NCBI GenBank assembly: GCA_965205045.1
Contig: OZ242031.1
Span: 248,001 to 312,000 of the forward strand
Direction of reading: 5' to 3'
Source of the DNA: UBA6522 sp965205045
Lineage (GTDB): Bacteria; Pseudomonadota; Gammaproteobacteria; Steroidobacterales; Rariloculaceae
Length of the DNA stretch: 64,000 nucleotides
The notes beneath the pieces are model-generated. The model saw only the letters and a program-made list of their open reading frames with translations, did no database searches and was not told the origin of the DNA. Both the position numbers and the translations under genes were made by a program. This document shows, piece by piece, positions 34,735 to 43,935 of this stretch. How positions within the stretch are numbered: position 1 is the first letter of the stretch; each line of letters starts with the position of its first letter.

Positions 34735-36458
34735 TCCGCGCACTCGAAGCTCTCGGGCCGGTCCGGGTCACCGCCGCGGAACCGGGCCGCGTTCGGAAAG
34801 GCGCACACGGGCCGCTCTCGCCCGGGATTGAAATTTTCGTTCCCCGAAAACACGATCCGCTCCGGCGCGTCCCCGCCTTCGACCCAATTGATCAATGGTG
34901 TCATGCCGTCGAACTCGAAGACATCGTGTCCGCCCCAGCAGTGGTACATGCCCGGCGCCATGAACAGGCGCGTCGTGTCGTCGGCCGCGGGGCGTCCCAT
35001 AACCTCGTGCACGGCCTGGAAATACTCGTACGTCAGGTTCGGGTTGATGTTGTAATCAGCCCAACCGTGGTAGACGATCATCTTGCCGCCGGCCTCCCTG
35101 AACGGGCGCAGGTCAGGGTTGGTTTCGTTGAGATAGGCGGCTTGCGCCAACACCGACTGCCAGTCCCGGTCGATGTCGAAATCCAGCCATGACCGTTCGA
35201 GATCGTCGGGAGCGAAGAGAAAAACCGTCACCGCGCCGGCCAGGCGGCTCAGAAGAAACGGCTCTTCGCCCGCAGCGGCCGTCAGCGTGCCGGCCCACCC
35301 GTCCTTTATCGCAAATTGCCCGCCCGCCACCGTGACCGGCGCATAACCCTTGATCTCCGCGCTGACGGGGCGCCCCGGGGCCAAAGTCTCCCCGGTCGCC
35401 GCCACCACAGGCCTGTAGATGCTCGCAAACGCCTCGCGCCGCTCGCTCGCCATGCATTGCCCTGCGTCGTGGCCCGAGTCGCACGAGGGCACGTCCGCGA
35501 CGGGGTCGAATTCGCACATGCGGGGGTTCTGCACGACGCCGTCGGTGAGGCCGTCGAGCGCATCGCACTTGGTCAGGATCGCCTCGGCCAGGGCATCGGT
35601 TTCATGCTGCCGGGGCCAGTCGGGATGAAACGCGCCGTACACCTGACGGTGATTGAAATGCACGCCGGTATAGTTGAAGACCGGCGCGCCCACAACGATA
35701 CCGTCGAACAGGTCCGGAAACCGCTGCGCCATCGCGAATCCCTGGTGTCCGCCCCAGGAACAACCGTCAAAGTATTCATAGTCGCTTTGTCGCCGGTAAA
35801 ACGCGGCGAGAATCTCTTTCGCTGCAGCAGCGGAAAGTTGCGTGGCGCGAAACGCCCAATCCAATTTCTTGACCGGATTTCGATAGGCAAAGGACAATCC
35901 GGGTTCCTCGACGGCGTCGTGACCGGCATTGCTATACACGACGGCAAAACCGTGCCTCAATGCGTTCACCGTAAACCCCCAGCGAAGCGGATCATCGGCC
36001 GGCCTGCCCCCGGCACCTCCATTGCCGTGCATGTACAGGCGTCCATTCCAGGCCAGCGGCATGTCCACCTGGAAGCGAATCTCGGGCGGAATGATCCCGT
36101 CGACCTTGCAGAACTCCACCGCAACGCCGTCGATTGTTTGTTCAACGGCTGTCAGGAGAGTGAAGTCCGGTCCCGATAACGCCAGCAACCCGGAACAGGC
36201 TGATTCTGCCGCAAAAGGCGTGCGCCAATATTCGATCGGGCCGGCTTCAGGGTTGCTGAACGCCTGCTGCTGGGCGAGCGCCGGAGCCGCTGCAGCGGCC
36301 AGGCTGAGCGCAATGATGCCAGCGAGCGTTAAGCCGGGAAAACCACGGCCTCCGGGACCGCCCATCGCACCCGCTCCCTGCCACGCCAACGCGGTACCGA
36401 AGGTAAGCGGAAGCCTGACTGCCGGAATCGCAATCCGTGTACGAGCCTTGTCTTTCAT
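34731..36458 (-). CDS. Tannase / feruloyl-esterase family protein
   Basis: 575 residues. The nucleophile elbow is DGCSWGGHQGFAMAQRFPD (Ser about 235), with Trp in place of the usual Thr in GCSTGG. YMHGNGGAGG forms the oxyanion region and GMYHCWGGHDVF carries the His near the C-terminus; GWADYNINPN is also typical. The family hydrolyses phenolic esters. The N-terminus is odd: MKDKARTRIAIPAVRL and GAMGGPGGRGFPG precede a second signal-like segment (IIALSLAAAAAPALAQQQ), as if the start of a neighbouring metallo-beta-lactamase gene had been joined on. Seven bp after the MBL gene at 36465; overlaps the DUF6152 gene after it. Confidence 0.85.
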   Translation of the reverse strand: MKDKARTRIAIPAVRLPLTFGTALAWQGAGAMGGPGGRGFPGLTLAGIIALSLAAAAAPALAQQQAFSNPEAGPIEYWRTPFAAESACSGLLALSGPDFTLLTAVEQTIDGVAVEFCKVDGIIPPEIRFQVDMPLAWNGRLYMHGNGGAGGRPADDPLRWGFTVNALRHGFAVVYSNAGHDAVEEPGLSFAYRNPVKKLDWAFRATQLSAAAAKEILAAFYRRQSDYEYFDGCSWGGHQGFAMAQRFPDLFDGIVVGAPVFNYTGVHFNHRQVYGAFHPDWPRQHETDALAEAILTKCDALDGLTDGVVQNPRMCEFDPVADVPSCDSGHDAGQCMASERREAFASIYRPVVAATGETLAPGRPVSAEIKGYAPVTVAGGQFAIKDGWAGTLTAAAGEEPFLLSRLAGAVTVFLFAPDDLERSWLDFDIDRDWQSVLAQAAYLNETNPDLRPFREAGGKMIVYHGWADYNINPNLTYEYFQAVHEVMGRPAADDTTRLFMAPGMYHCWGGHDVFEFDGMTPLINWVEGGDAPERIVFSGNENFNPGRERPVCAFPNAARFRGGDPDRPESFECAE

Positions 36459-36464
36459 ATCACG

Positions 36465-37427
36465 TCACTCACTATCGACGACCGTGATCTCATCTCCGAT
36501 ATAAATCGTCATCAGATCCCTGCCTACCGTCAATGGTCCCGAGTAGGTCTCGCGCGTTTGCTCGATGAGTCGCCTTTCGCCGCGGCTCTGCAAATCCGCT
36601 TCGAAGTGATAGAACGCGGCCATTCGCGGTTGGCTACGATCGAATATCTCGCCCGTTTGTGCGGGTGAAGTATGGAGGGACATGATGCGTCTTACCCGGT
36701 CGGGATTGTCCGGATTGCGCGAGAGGAGGGAATCGACCGAACCGGGCGACAAGACACCGTGGATCAGAAGATCGACACCCGTGGCGTGCTCAATCAGATT
36801 CTCTGACGCTCGCGTATCGCCCGAGATCACGACGGACCGCCCGTTGTAGTCCAGCCGATAACCAAACGCCCATTCTACCGGGGAATGATCCACCAGGAAC
36901 GCGGTCACCCTGACGCCGTTCTCCTCGAGAATAACGCCGTCCTCGCTCAGTTCAGTGACCTGCGCCGCCAATTCTCCGGTGCCGCCTCGCAACGTGACGT
37001 CCCTGGCATACGCCAGACCGAGATAGGACATCAACTCGGCCGTGTATTCGGGACCCCATACCCTGAAAGGCGTGTCCCCGCGCCGTGGCCAGTTATTGAC
37101 AAACAGTTCGGGCAGTCCCACGGTGTGATCGGAGTGATGATGCGTAAGAAACACCGTGTTGGCCCTGTGATAATCGGCCACTCCATAGACCTGCGAAAGG
37201 CGAATTCCGCAGCCACGCCCGCAGTCGAATACGTAGGGCTGCCCGGCCGCTTCTACCAGGACACTCGCACCGAATTTCCCGGTCGGACCGGTCGGAACCG
37301 GTGTGCCGGTGCCTAGCAGAACCACCTTGAGATCGAAGTCCCCTTCGGCGTAGTCGGCTGTTTGAGCACTTGCAATCGCAAGCCCCGACAACAGACTCGC
37401 ACCCAATCGCATCATTATTCTCTTCAT
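36465..37427 (-). CDS. Secreted MBL-fold hydrolase (paralog 1)
   Basis: 320 residues with a short signal peptide. The MBL motif is FLTHHHSDHTVGLPELF, with further ligands in DHSPVEWAFGYR, ISGDTRASENL and the terminal MAAFYHFEAD region. The N-terminal VVLLGTGTPVPTGPTGK and YVFDCGRGCGIRLSQVYG resemble RNase Z/arylsulfatase-type MBL hydrolases. About 70 percent of positions look identical to the paralog at 43936-44946 by eye. Substrate unknown; the neighbours suggest ester or lactone hydrolysis. Seven bp before the tannase-like gene. Confidence 0.87.
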   Translation of the reverse strand: MKRIMMRLGASLLSGLAIASAQTADYAEGDFDLKVVLLGTGTPVPTGPTGKFGASVLVEAAGQPYVFDCGRGCGIRLSQVYGVADYHRANTVFLTHHHSDHTVGLPELFVNNWPRRGDTPFRVWGPEYTAELMSYLGLAYARDVTLRGGTGELAAQVTELSEDGVILEENGVRVTAFLVDHSPVEWAFGYRLDYNGRSVVISGDTRASENLIEHATGVDLLIHGVLSPGSVDSLLSRNPDNPDRVRRIMSLHTSPAQTGEIFDRSQPRMAAFYHFEADLQSRGERRLIEQTRETYSGPLTVGRDLMTIYIGDEITVVDSE

Positions 37428-37922
37428 CGTTCACTCCTGGCAAGGTGTGGCGAGTCGACTCCAACGCGTAGCGTTGGTGCGCTGTGCGTTCCACATTACA
37501 ACAGCACCCATCCCCGAACCGTATTCGTGGACGTTGCAGACCCGACCTATTCACGTCAAACCCGTATGCACCTGCTTCACCATTGTCACCGGCGTCCAGC
37601 CTCGCGAAGACGACAGTGCGGCAAGGGCATCAACTTCACGCGAACGGTGTTTTTTTCGATTAGTCCCGTTGTGTCGGCATTCATCTGACTTTCCGCGGGC
37701 GGCGGAGAAACCTATTATGCAGTCGAATAATAAATACCTCATCTGAACTATACACTTCAATTTCCGCAGGCAACCGCCCGCCGATTGTTCTATTGGTTAG
37801 AGAAATCCCAGCTGTTCGTCCTTGCGGTCGCAGCTGCGCTGTTTGTCCTGGAAGACGGGAAGTTCCCCGATCGCACTGCCGGACGGTAGCACTCGCTGGC
37901 GGACTGAGCAGGATCGAACTGC
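37428..37922. other. Intergenic region inside the catabolic cluster
   Basis: About 495 bases with no supported gene. Being upstream of the MBL gene at 36465 (minus strand), it may hold an internal promoter that drives MBL, tannase and the last DUF6152 gene as a sub-operon. AT content rises near 37700-37760. Confidence 0.4.
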
Positions 37923-38942
37923 CTACTGCAGATACTCTGCCGCCGCCTCTGGGTCACAGCTCCAGGGTTGACGCACGATATGCGGTGAATGCTGCCACTG
38001 GTAAGTAAGCGAAAGTGGCGCCGACAGATAACCGGGATCGACCAGAGTCCAGTCGATGATGATTCTCGTCCGGTCTTCGCTTAGCCGATATCGCTCGATC
38101 AAGTGCCGTTGAGGCCCCGACGGATAAGAAGTGTTGCCATTTGCGCGCGGTCTGAATTGGCGGGTTTCTATCACCAGCGTATCGCCCTCCCAATGACCGA
38201 TCGAGTGGCCCATGCCGGCCATTTCCTCTTCGGCAACGACTTCGGGATGCCCTCGCCCATCGACGTGGATTTGCCTGGGGAATTCGAGGTCTTCGCCGTG
38301 CATGAGAATCAGATCGTCGTCGGCAAACTCTATCTCGAACACGCTCGCCCGACCGAGATGCAGCGGAAGCGACGCAAAGTTCAGGCAATCAACGTTTGCC
38401 GGTAGCGCTCGCGCCGCCGCCATTCTCACCCGTTCGGCTCTTGCGTGCTCCGTCACCAATGGCTCGATCTCCGCGAACGTTTCCCGGAAAGTCTGGATCG
38501 GTAGCCACACGCCCTCGAGAGTGGCTGCGGGCACAGCATTCCGCCGTCCAGCCTCATCCTGCTCATTAGGGGGTTCCAGGTACGTCCCGTCAGACTTTAC
38601 AAGAGACAGCAACCGCCCATAGTTGCGCCCGGAATCCCTCGCCGGATTGACGGTCGCGCTAATCGACTCCCCGAGCATAAGGGAGTCGTCGGTCCAGCCG
38701 TTGCGCAGCAGATCGCTTCGAGTCTCCGATTCCACCTTGTAGTTGATGGTCTCGCCGTCCTCGTTCACCACGTCCAGCAAAAAGTATGTATGAGGATTGC
38801 GCAATTTGAACGAGGTGATCCGGCCGGTTACGGTGGTCTCCGCCTCCTCGTCAAAAGCCACGAAAGAATGGTGTGCCACAACGGGTGCGGCTACTCCCAG
38901 GCCCAGCCCCAGCAAATAAAGCACCTTGAGTTTTTGGTTCAT
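37923..38942 (-). CDS. DUF6152 protein fused to a partner domain (paralog 2)
   Basis: 339 residues, the same length and layout as the gene at 33715 and very similar throughout: signal peptide ending VVAHHSFVAFDEE, ITSFKLRNPHTYFLLDVV, LEGVWLPIQTF, HVDGRGHPEVVAEEE, GHSIGHWEGDTLVIETRQF, HLIERYRLSEDRTRI, QPWSCDPEAA. A tandem-type duplication with the MBL and tannase genes in between is likely. Secreted; molecular role unknown. Confidence 0.82.
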   Translation of the reverse strand: MNQKLKVLYLLGLGLGVAAPVVAHHSFVAFDEEAETTVTGRITSFKLRNPHTYFLLDVVNEDGETINYKVESETRSDLLRNGWTDDSLMLGESISATVNPARDSGRNYGRLLSLVKSDGTYLEPPNEQDEAGRRNAVPAATLEGVWLPIQTFRETFAEIEPLVTEHARAERVRMAAARALPANVDCLNFASLPLHLGRASVFEIEFADDDLILMHGEDLEFPRQIHVDGRGHPEVVAEEEMAGMGHSIGHWEGDTLVIETRQFRPRANGNTSYPSGPQRHLIERYRLSEDRTRIIIDWTLVDPGYLSAPLSLTYQWQHSPHIVRQPWSCDPEAAAEYLQ

Positions 38943-39263
38943 ATGGAATCACCTAAGATTATGTCCGCGAATAAAGGGCGCCCTTCGTTCCAAATCGGTG
39001 AATACCCTGAACAACTGTCAGAGAAGCCATGTGAGACGACAACGGCGTACGGCATGGTCACGCGGTGAACAGTTCGGAGAGATGAGTCAACCGTCCGCGC
39101 TGCGTCGCCTATCAACGCCCCGTCATCGAACCGTAAACGGACGCACTCGATTTGCAGCGTTCTTCGACGCCGCTCATTTTGGATTGCGCAATTCGCTCGC
39201 GTCTCACTGAATTCTGCGGTCCGCACGGACCAGCATTCCGGTAGTTCTTCGGACGAAGGTGGA
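38943..39263. other. Intergenic region, no gene seen
   Basis: About 320 bases between the dehalogenase-like gene and the second fused DUF6152 gene, both on the minus strand. It presumably contains the promoter of the latter. Frames crossing it lack coding character. Confidence 0.4.
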
Positions 39264-41513
39264 TTAATCTGTATATAGGCCAGATTCATTGTCCAACTCT
39301 GGAATTGCCGCAGCCTGTTTTCTTGCATACGGACCCGCCGTCCGTTTCGCCCCGGCCGGATCGATCCCTCCGGGCGGGGTGGGAACGTAGTGTTCCGGCG
39401 TCGGCCCGCCCCGCGCCACGCGCGCCGCGGCCTCCGCCGGAGTCTCCAGCAACTCGCCGGACGCCACTGCCGCCTTTCGGTCTACCTTGGCGGATCCCGC
39501 GGGCGCATCGGGAGCCGGCATCATGTTGGCGTTGTAATAGGCTATTTTCTGTTTCTTCGGGTCGATGTATCGGCCAAGCCTCAGGTCCCGCCGATTGGTC
39601 CCCCGCTTCGGCGTCGTTGCCACACCGTTGACGATCTCGTGGTCGAACCACCACTTCTTGGCCGGATTGCGCTTGCCGTTGCCCAGCCAGTCGTCCAGCC
39701 GGGTGGCGATGGGGACCATCAAGGGCTTGAGCCACATGGCGTTGATGCCGAGCCAACTGGCCATGCGCGTCACCAGCGGGCCGTCCATGTCCACCACCTT
39801 GTTCAGCGGACAGGTCTTCATGCAGCGTCCGCACGCCGCGCCCTTGGAATTGGTCAGGCGGTAGCGGGCGCAGCGCTCGGCGTCGATCTTCCACATCTCG
39901 TAGGCGTTGAACATCACCTTGTTGCCCCACGGGATCGCATCGCACGGGCACTCCCGCGCGCACTTGAGGCAGTTGTTGCAGAAGTACTGCAGCCTGAAGT
40001 CGATGGGCTTGTCCACCTCCATGGGAAAGTCGGTGGTGAAGACGACGGACTTGAAGCGCGGGCCCACGAACGGGTTGAGCACCAGTTCGCCGATGCGGCT
40101 GAGTTCGCCCAGCCCGGCCCAGAGGATCAGGGGAATGTGAAGGACGTCGCTGTCGGCGTTGGTCTGGGCGCGGGAGGAGAATCCCTGGCGGCGCAACAGG
40201 TCGGCCATCGCGCCGGCGATCTCCGCGCCGCGCAGGTAGCCGCGCATGGATTGGGTGCCGGAGATCCAGTCGTCGCCGCTGGCGCCCTCCATGGTGTCGA
40301 ATCCCTGGTCGATGAGCATGACCACGGCGTAGCGGTGGTACATCTCGATGGGGCGCCCGTCTTCCTTGTGGGAATGCCAGGCGTAGCGCGGCACCTCGCA
40401 GATGCCGGTCAGATCGGCGCCGAGGAAATAGGACAGTGCCTTGACCGCCCTGGCGTTGGCCGCGGGATCCGCGTAGCGGTCCATATCCGGATCGGCGGCC
40501 GCGTCGCCGTCCTGGTAGGGAACCAGCGAGCGAATCGTCTTGAGAAGGCTCTGGGACGTGGGGTGCTTGAACGAGAACCGGCTGCGCTCCTTCTGGGCCC
40601 GCGGGCCCAGGTCCCCCTGAAGCGCGCGCTCGAAGAAGGCCGCCCGCTTCGGCACCCGGGGCACTTCCTCGTCGATGATCAGCGTGGTCGGGCGCTCGAC
40701 CTGTTTCACCGTCTCCATGGGATAGCGGCTGTAATGCGACGGCCGCGCCGCGCGCCGGCGCCGCTCGCGGCCCGACTGGGCCCCATTGAGCCCCCACCAG
40801 TAACGAAGGCCCCTGGCTTTCAGTGCCCTGGCGTGCAGGGGGCGGTCGGTGGCCAGTTCGTAATTTGTGGCGATGACGGCGATAGAGAAGTTGTCGATAT
40901 ATGGATTGCGGATCCGGTCCCCATCACGCACGCCAAGCCCGGCGAGCACTGCCAGCCGTTTGGCATCGAGGATTTCATGCCCCCGTATGTGGGGACGCGC
41001 AGCGAATCCCATGTGACGGATATGCCCGGCCACCACCACGGCGATTTCGGCGGCGCGCATGTCGGTGACGGCACGGACCGAGGAGGCCACCCAGCCGTGA
41101 GCCAGATTGTGCTTGTCCGGAACCTTGCCGTCTTCCACCAGCATCACAATGGCGCAGGAGTCGGGTGTTATCTCGGCGCCGGTCAGCCAGGCGTTGTCCG
41201 GAATCCGGCAGATGCCGACCTGGGAGGCATCCATGAAGTAGGCGTTGCCCTTGATGTCGGCCGCCCGGCGGTGGAGATCGTCGGGAACCGGCGCCCGTTT
41301 GGGGGCCACCTCGTCACTCACGAACTGGGCGAGAATCGATCGGTAGTTGTCGGCCACATGGGCAAGGTCGGCGCCGTTGGAAGTTCTCTCCGGAGCGGAT
41401 TTGGGGGGCGCCCCGGCTTCCACGGCGATAACGTCGTCATCGCGTGGAAGCGTTTCCAGGGGAAACAGGCCGTAGTGAAATGGCCGGTTCCTGGATCGAG
41501 CATGAAATATCAT
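39264..41513 (-). CDS. Reductive-dehalogenase-like protein with two 4Fe-4S clusters
   Basis: 749 residues. Near residue 512 is CNNCLKCARECPCDAIPWG, the first ferredoxin-type cluster, and about 55 residues on CGRCMKTCPLNK gives the second. Upstream are two homologous cobalamin-binding-like halves. The first has ASQVGICRIPDNAW, AEIAVVVAGHIRHMGFAARP and LAVLAGLGVRDGDRI; the second has ADLTGICEVPRYAW, AEIAGAMADLLRRQGFSSRA and WAGLGELSRIGELVLNPFVG. This double layout matches catabolic, oxygen-tolerant RdhA enzymes, in which the first half is a vestigial B12 module. There is no TAT signal, so it is cytosolic. No reductase partner gene adjoins it. Likely B12-dependent dehalogenation of an aromatic; substrate unproven. 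Confidence 0.85.
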   Translation of the reverse strand: MIFHARSRNRPFHYGLFPLETLPRDDDVIAVEAGAPPKSAPERTSNGADLAHVADNYRSILAQFVSDEVAPKRAPVPDDLHRRAADIKGNAYFMDASQVGICRIPDNAWLTGAEITPDSCAIVMLVEDGKVPDKHNLAHGWVASSVRAVTDMRAAEIAVVVAGHIRHMGFAARPHIRGHEILDAKRLAVLAGLGVRDGDRIRNPYIDNFSIAVIATNYELATDRPLHARALKARGLRYWWGLNGAQSGRERRRRAARPSHYSRYPMETVKQVERPTTLIIDEEVPRVPKRAAFFERALQGDLGPRAQKERSRFSFKHPTSQSLLKTIRSLVPYQDGDAAADPDMDRYADPAANARAVKALSYFLGADLTGICEVPRYAWHSHKEDGRPIEMYHRYAVVMLIDQGFDTMEGASGDDWISGTQSMRGYLRGAEIAGAMADLLRRQGFSSRAQTNADSDVLHIPLILWAGLGELSRIGELVLNPFVGPRFKSVVFTTDFPMEVDKPIDFRLQYFCNNCLKCARECPCDAIPWGNKVMFNAYEMWKIDAERCARYRLTNSKGAACGRCMKTCPLNKVVDMDGPLVTRMASWLGINAMWLKPLMVPIATRLDDWLGNGKRNPAKKWWFDHEIVNGVATTPKRGTNRRDLRLGRYIDPKKQKIAYYNANMMPAPDAPAGSAKVDRKAAVASGELLETPAEAAARVARGGPTPEHYVPTPPGGIDPAGAKRTAGPYARKQAAAIPELDNESGLYTD

Positions 41514-41707
41514 TGCCTTACTCCACTCAGCGGTGACGCTATGGCGGGTACACCCGAATTCGAGCGTTCGGTTTCATGTGCTGTGGGGCAATAACCGGCA
41601 ACGAGCAAAGAAAATTCCCAGAATTTCCGGCGCAACCGGCGCCCCGTCCAAGACGGATCCGCCTCCCGGAGTGCTTTATTCGATGCGGCCCGGACATCAA
41701 ACTCCAT

Positions 41708-42526
41708 CTACGGCTGCACTTCCGCGGCGGCCTCCATCAATTGCCTGCTTTCGGCCCCCTCGCAATTCAGCGGCAGCAACTGGTCGAACTGCGCGCGCTG
41801 CAACGTTTTCGTGGGCACGCGCCACGGTTCCGCCAGCACGTTGTCGTCCTCCACCACCGCGTCGACGACCAACGTATCGGCATCGATGCGGCGGTATCGT
41901 TCAACGATGCGCAACGCATCGGAGTGAAACGAGACGCGACCCTCCGCCCAGATCCAGGTCTTGTCGGTGAAGTTCCTTACCTCCACCACGAAGGTGTCGC
42001 CGTCCCAGTGACCCACCGCATCCCCGCGGTACGACGGCGGGACGTATTCACGATGCGCCCGACCGTCGGTCGGAACGAGCTGGTAGCCATGATACGTCTC
42101 CGACAGCAACACCACCATGTCCGGTGTCGAGATGATCTGCCCTATGGCACCCGCGTCCCAGAGCCGCACATTCATGGTCCCGAAAGCCGTCGGGATACAC
42201 GCCAGGGTCGGATCGTGCTCGTCGCTCATCTGCGCCGCGCGCTCCGCCGCCCACGGCTGATACAGATCCGTAAACGTGGCCGGTGACTCCCCGCCGCCGC
42301 GATTCTGGCGAAGAAGCCGAATAAACGCAGGACTGCCCACATCGCCGCCGGCCCACCACACGCCCGACAGGTCAGGCCGCCCATCAGCCATCCGCGGGAT
42401 CTCTCCGCCCGCCGACTGCTGCGTCCCGGCTGCCTCTTGCGCCCCTGCCGAGCCAGGCGTGAGATGAGCGACGATGCACGACGCCCACAGCGCCGAAGTG
42501 ACAGCCCGGATACCCAATCCACTCAT
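41708..42526 (-). CDS. Secreted partner-domain protein next to DUF6152
   Basis: 272 residues from ATG 42526, which has a GGGGAGGGGG ribosome site; a GTG at 42568 overlapping the upstream stop is an alternative. Signal peptide ends near GSAGAQEA. The mature part shares the order of blocks with the second half of the fused 339-residue proteins: DLSGVWWAGG, CIPTAFGTMNV, TDGRAHREY, GDAVGHWDGDTFVVEVRNF, RIVERYRRIDADTL. Stand-alone version of the partner domain, placed right after its DUF6152 gene. Function unknown. Confidence 0.78.
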   Translation of the reverse strand: MSGLGIRAVTSALWASCIVAHLTPGSAGAQEAAGTQQSAGGEIPRMADGRPDLSGVWWAGGDVGSPAFIRLLRQNRGGGESPATFTDLYQPWAAERAAQMSDEHDPTLACIPTAFGTMNVRLWDAGAIGQIISTPDMVVLLSETYHGYQLVPTDGRAHREYVPPSYRGDAVGHWDGDTFVVEVRNFTDKTWIWAEGRVSFHSDALRIVERYRRIDADTLVVDAVVEDDNVLAEPWRVPTKTLQRAQFDQLLPLNCEGAESRQLMEAAAEVQP

Positions 42527-42564
42527 CGTTCCCCCTCCCCGCACACGTCGCCCGAGAGTCGGTT

Positions 42565-42975
42565 TCACCGGGCGCCCTCGCCTTCGCGGGGACCGAACAT
42601 CCCGTACACCGCCCCATCCGCGGTAATCAATTCAGTCAGCATGGCCGCGTTCTTGCTCGCATCCCGGGCGCGAAACCCAATGATCGTCACCGCATCGCCT
42701 TCCCCGATCGCGTCCGGCGAGTACCCGTTGCGGATCATCGCGCTGGGCGTGCCCGCTTCGATCGACCAGCGAACCACCGTCCCGTCCTCGCCCGCAACGT
42801 CGACGAAAAACCACGAGTGCGGGTTGGTCAGCCGTACCTGCGCAATCTTGCCTTCGATCCGGATCGGGTCGGAACGGTCGTAAACGGCCGCAAACGAGTG
42901 ATGCGCCCGAACCTGCGCGATGGCGCCCAGCGCCACCGCGCCCGCCGCAACCCAGTGCCTGCTCTTCATGTTCAA
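42565..42975 (-). CDS. DUF6152 family secreted protein (stand-alone)
   Basis: 136 residues. Signal peptide ends QVRAHHSFAAVYD; the AHHS after cleavage is shared by all DUF6152 proteins here. The core (IEGKIAQVRLTNPHSWFFVDV, ATP-free beta domain) resembles an OB-like small barrel with IRNGYSPDAIGEGDAVTIIG. It precedes the partner-domain gene and may be translated with it through a GTGA overlap. Probably periplasmic or extracellular; role unknown. Confidence 0.85.
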   Translation of the reverse strand: MNMKSRHWVAAGAVALGAIAQVRAHHSFAAVYDRSDPIRIEGKIAQVRLTNPHSWFFVDVAGEDGTVVRWSIEAGTPSAMIRNGYSPDAIGEGDAVTIIGFRARDASKNAAMLTELITADGAVYGMFGPREGEGAR

Positions 42976-43026
42976 TGTCCCTCTCCTTCAGCCGGACCTC
43001 CGGGGGCGCCCGCGGCTGCACCCGGC

Positions 43027-43929
43027 CTAGTTCCCGGTCGCCTCCGCCAGCGCCCGGTGTGCCTGCTCCGAGAGCCCGTCCAGCCATTCTTGAATTTCCT
43101 CGGGCGCGACGAACGGATGCGGATCGCCCGGCGCGCGGTTCGCGAGCCGCTCGGCTCGCCCGAACACGTCCCACAGAAACGGATGATTCACGATATTGAC
43201 CTCGATTCCTGAAATGCCTCGCACGCGCTCGATGCTTTCAATGTATGCATTTATGAGTTCTACGCTGGGCCCACGGCCCAAACCCGCGCCGTTGAACGCG
43301 AACGCCTTGTATTGGCGTGCCCCATCGAAGACCGGGAATTCCATCGACAGCACGCCCGGCGTGTGTCCGGGCGTGACATGAAAGCGCAGGGTGGTGTCGC
43401 CCAGCGTCAGCGTGTCGCCGTCTGCGAACACCCGGTCGCGGCGCGGCGCGGCATTGCCTTGTTGTGCTTCGATCATGTCCCAATCCGCCGCCGTCGTGCC
43501 CACCTGCGCGCCGGTTGCCGCCTGAATCGCGGCGGCGGCGCCGAAGTGATCCGGGTGCCCGTGAGTGATCAGTACGTACTTTATATCGGCCGGATCGAAT
43601 CCCACCTCGCGCACGTTCTCCAGCAGGTACTCCGCGTAGCCCTCGTCGGCGAACAGCGCATCCATGAGGATCAGTCCGTCGCTTGTCGTGAGCAGAAAGC
43701 TGGACACGAAATCCACGCCCACGTAGTACAGGTTGTCGAATATCCTGAACGGTTCGCGCCGCTGGTCCTCCAGCGCAAAGCTGGGGAAACCGCCGCCGGG
43801 GCCGCCCATGCCCGGACCGCCCATGCCCGGACCGCCCATGGCACCGCGCTGCTGTGTCGGTGCCTGAACAGGAGCAACCAGCAAAGCCGCCGCTATGATC
43901 GTGAAACCTGCCGATGGACTGATTTTCAT
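43027..43929 (-). CDS. Secreted MBL-fold hydrolase, B3 beta-lactamase-like
   Basis: 300 residues with a signal peptide, followed by a Gly/Pro/Met-rich spacer of repeated MGGPG and then GGGFPSFALEDQRREPFRIF. The MBL motif is ITHGHPDHFGAAAAIQ, the later ligands are in VTPGHTPGVLSMEF and NIVNHPFLW, and VSSFLLTTSDGLILMDA is typical of subclass B3-like enzymes. The sequence also fits other MBL hydrolases, so antibiotic hydrolysis is not implied. Six bp after the next MBL gene and 51 bp before a DUF6152 gene. Confidence 0.85.
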   Translation of the reverse strand: MKISPSAGFTIIAAALLVAPVQAPTQQRGAMGGPGMGGPGMGGPGGGFPSFALEDQRREPFRIFDNLYYVGVDFVSSFLLTTSDGLILMDALFADEGYAEYLLENVREVGFDPADIKYVLITHGHPDHFGAAAAIQAATGAQVGTTAADWDMIEAQQGNAAPRRDRVFADGDTLTLGDTTLRFHVTPGHTPGVLSMEFPVFDGARQYKAFAFNGAGLGRGPSVELINAYIESIERVRGISGIEVNIVNHPFLWDVFGRAERLANRAPGDPHPFVAPEEIQEWLDGLSEQAHRALAEATGN

Positions 43930-43935
43930 GTCATT

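Noticed and set aside
39390..41594. A 734-residue frame antisense to the dehalogenase-like gene
   Set aside because: No motif; the minus strand has paired 4Fe-4S sites and duplicated domains.
43027..43929. Calling the B3-like MBL gene an antibiotic-resistance beta-lactamase
   Set aside because: The motif is shared by many hydrolases, and the gene sits in a catabolic cluster with MBL paralogs; resistance is not supported.
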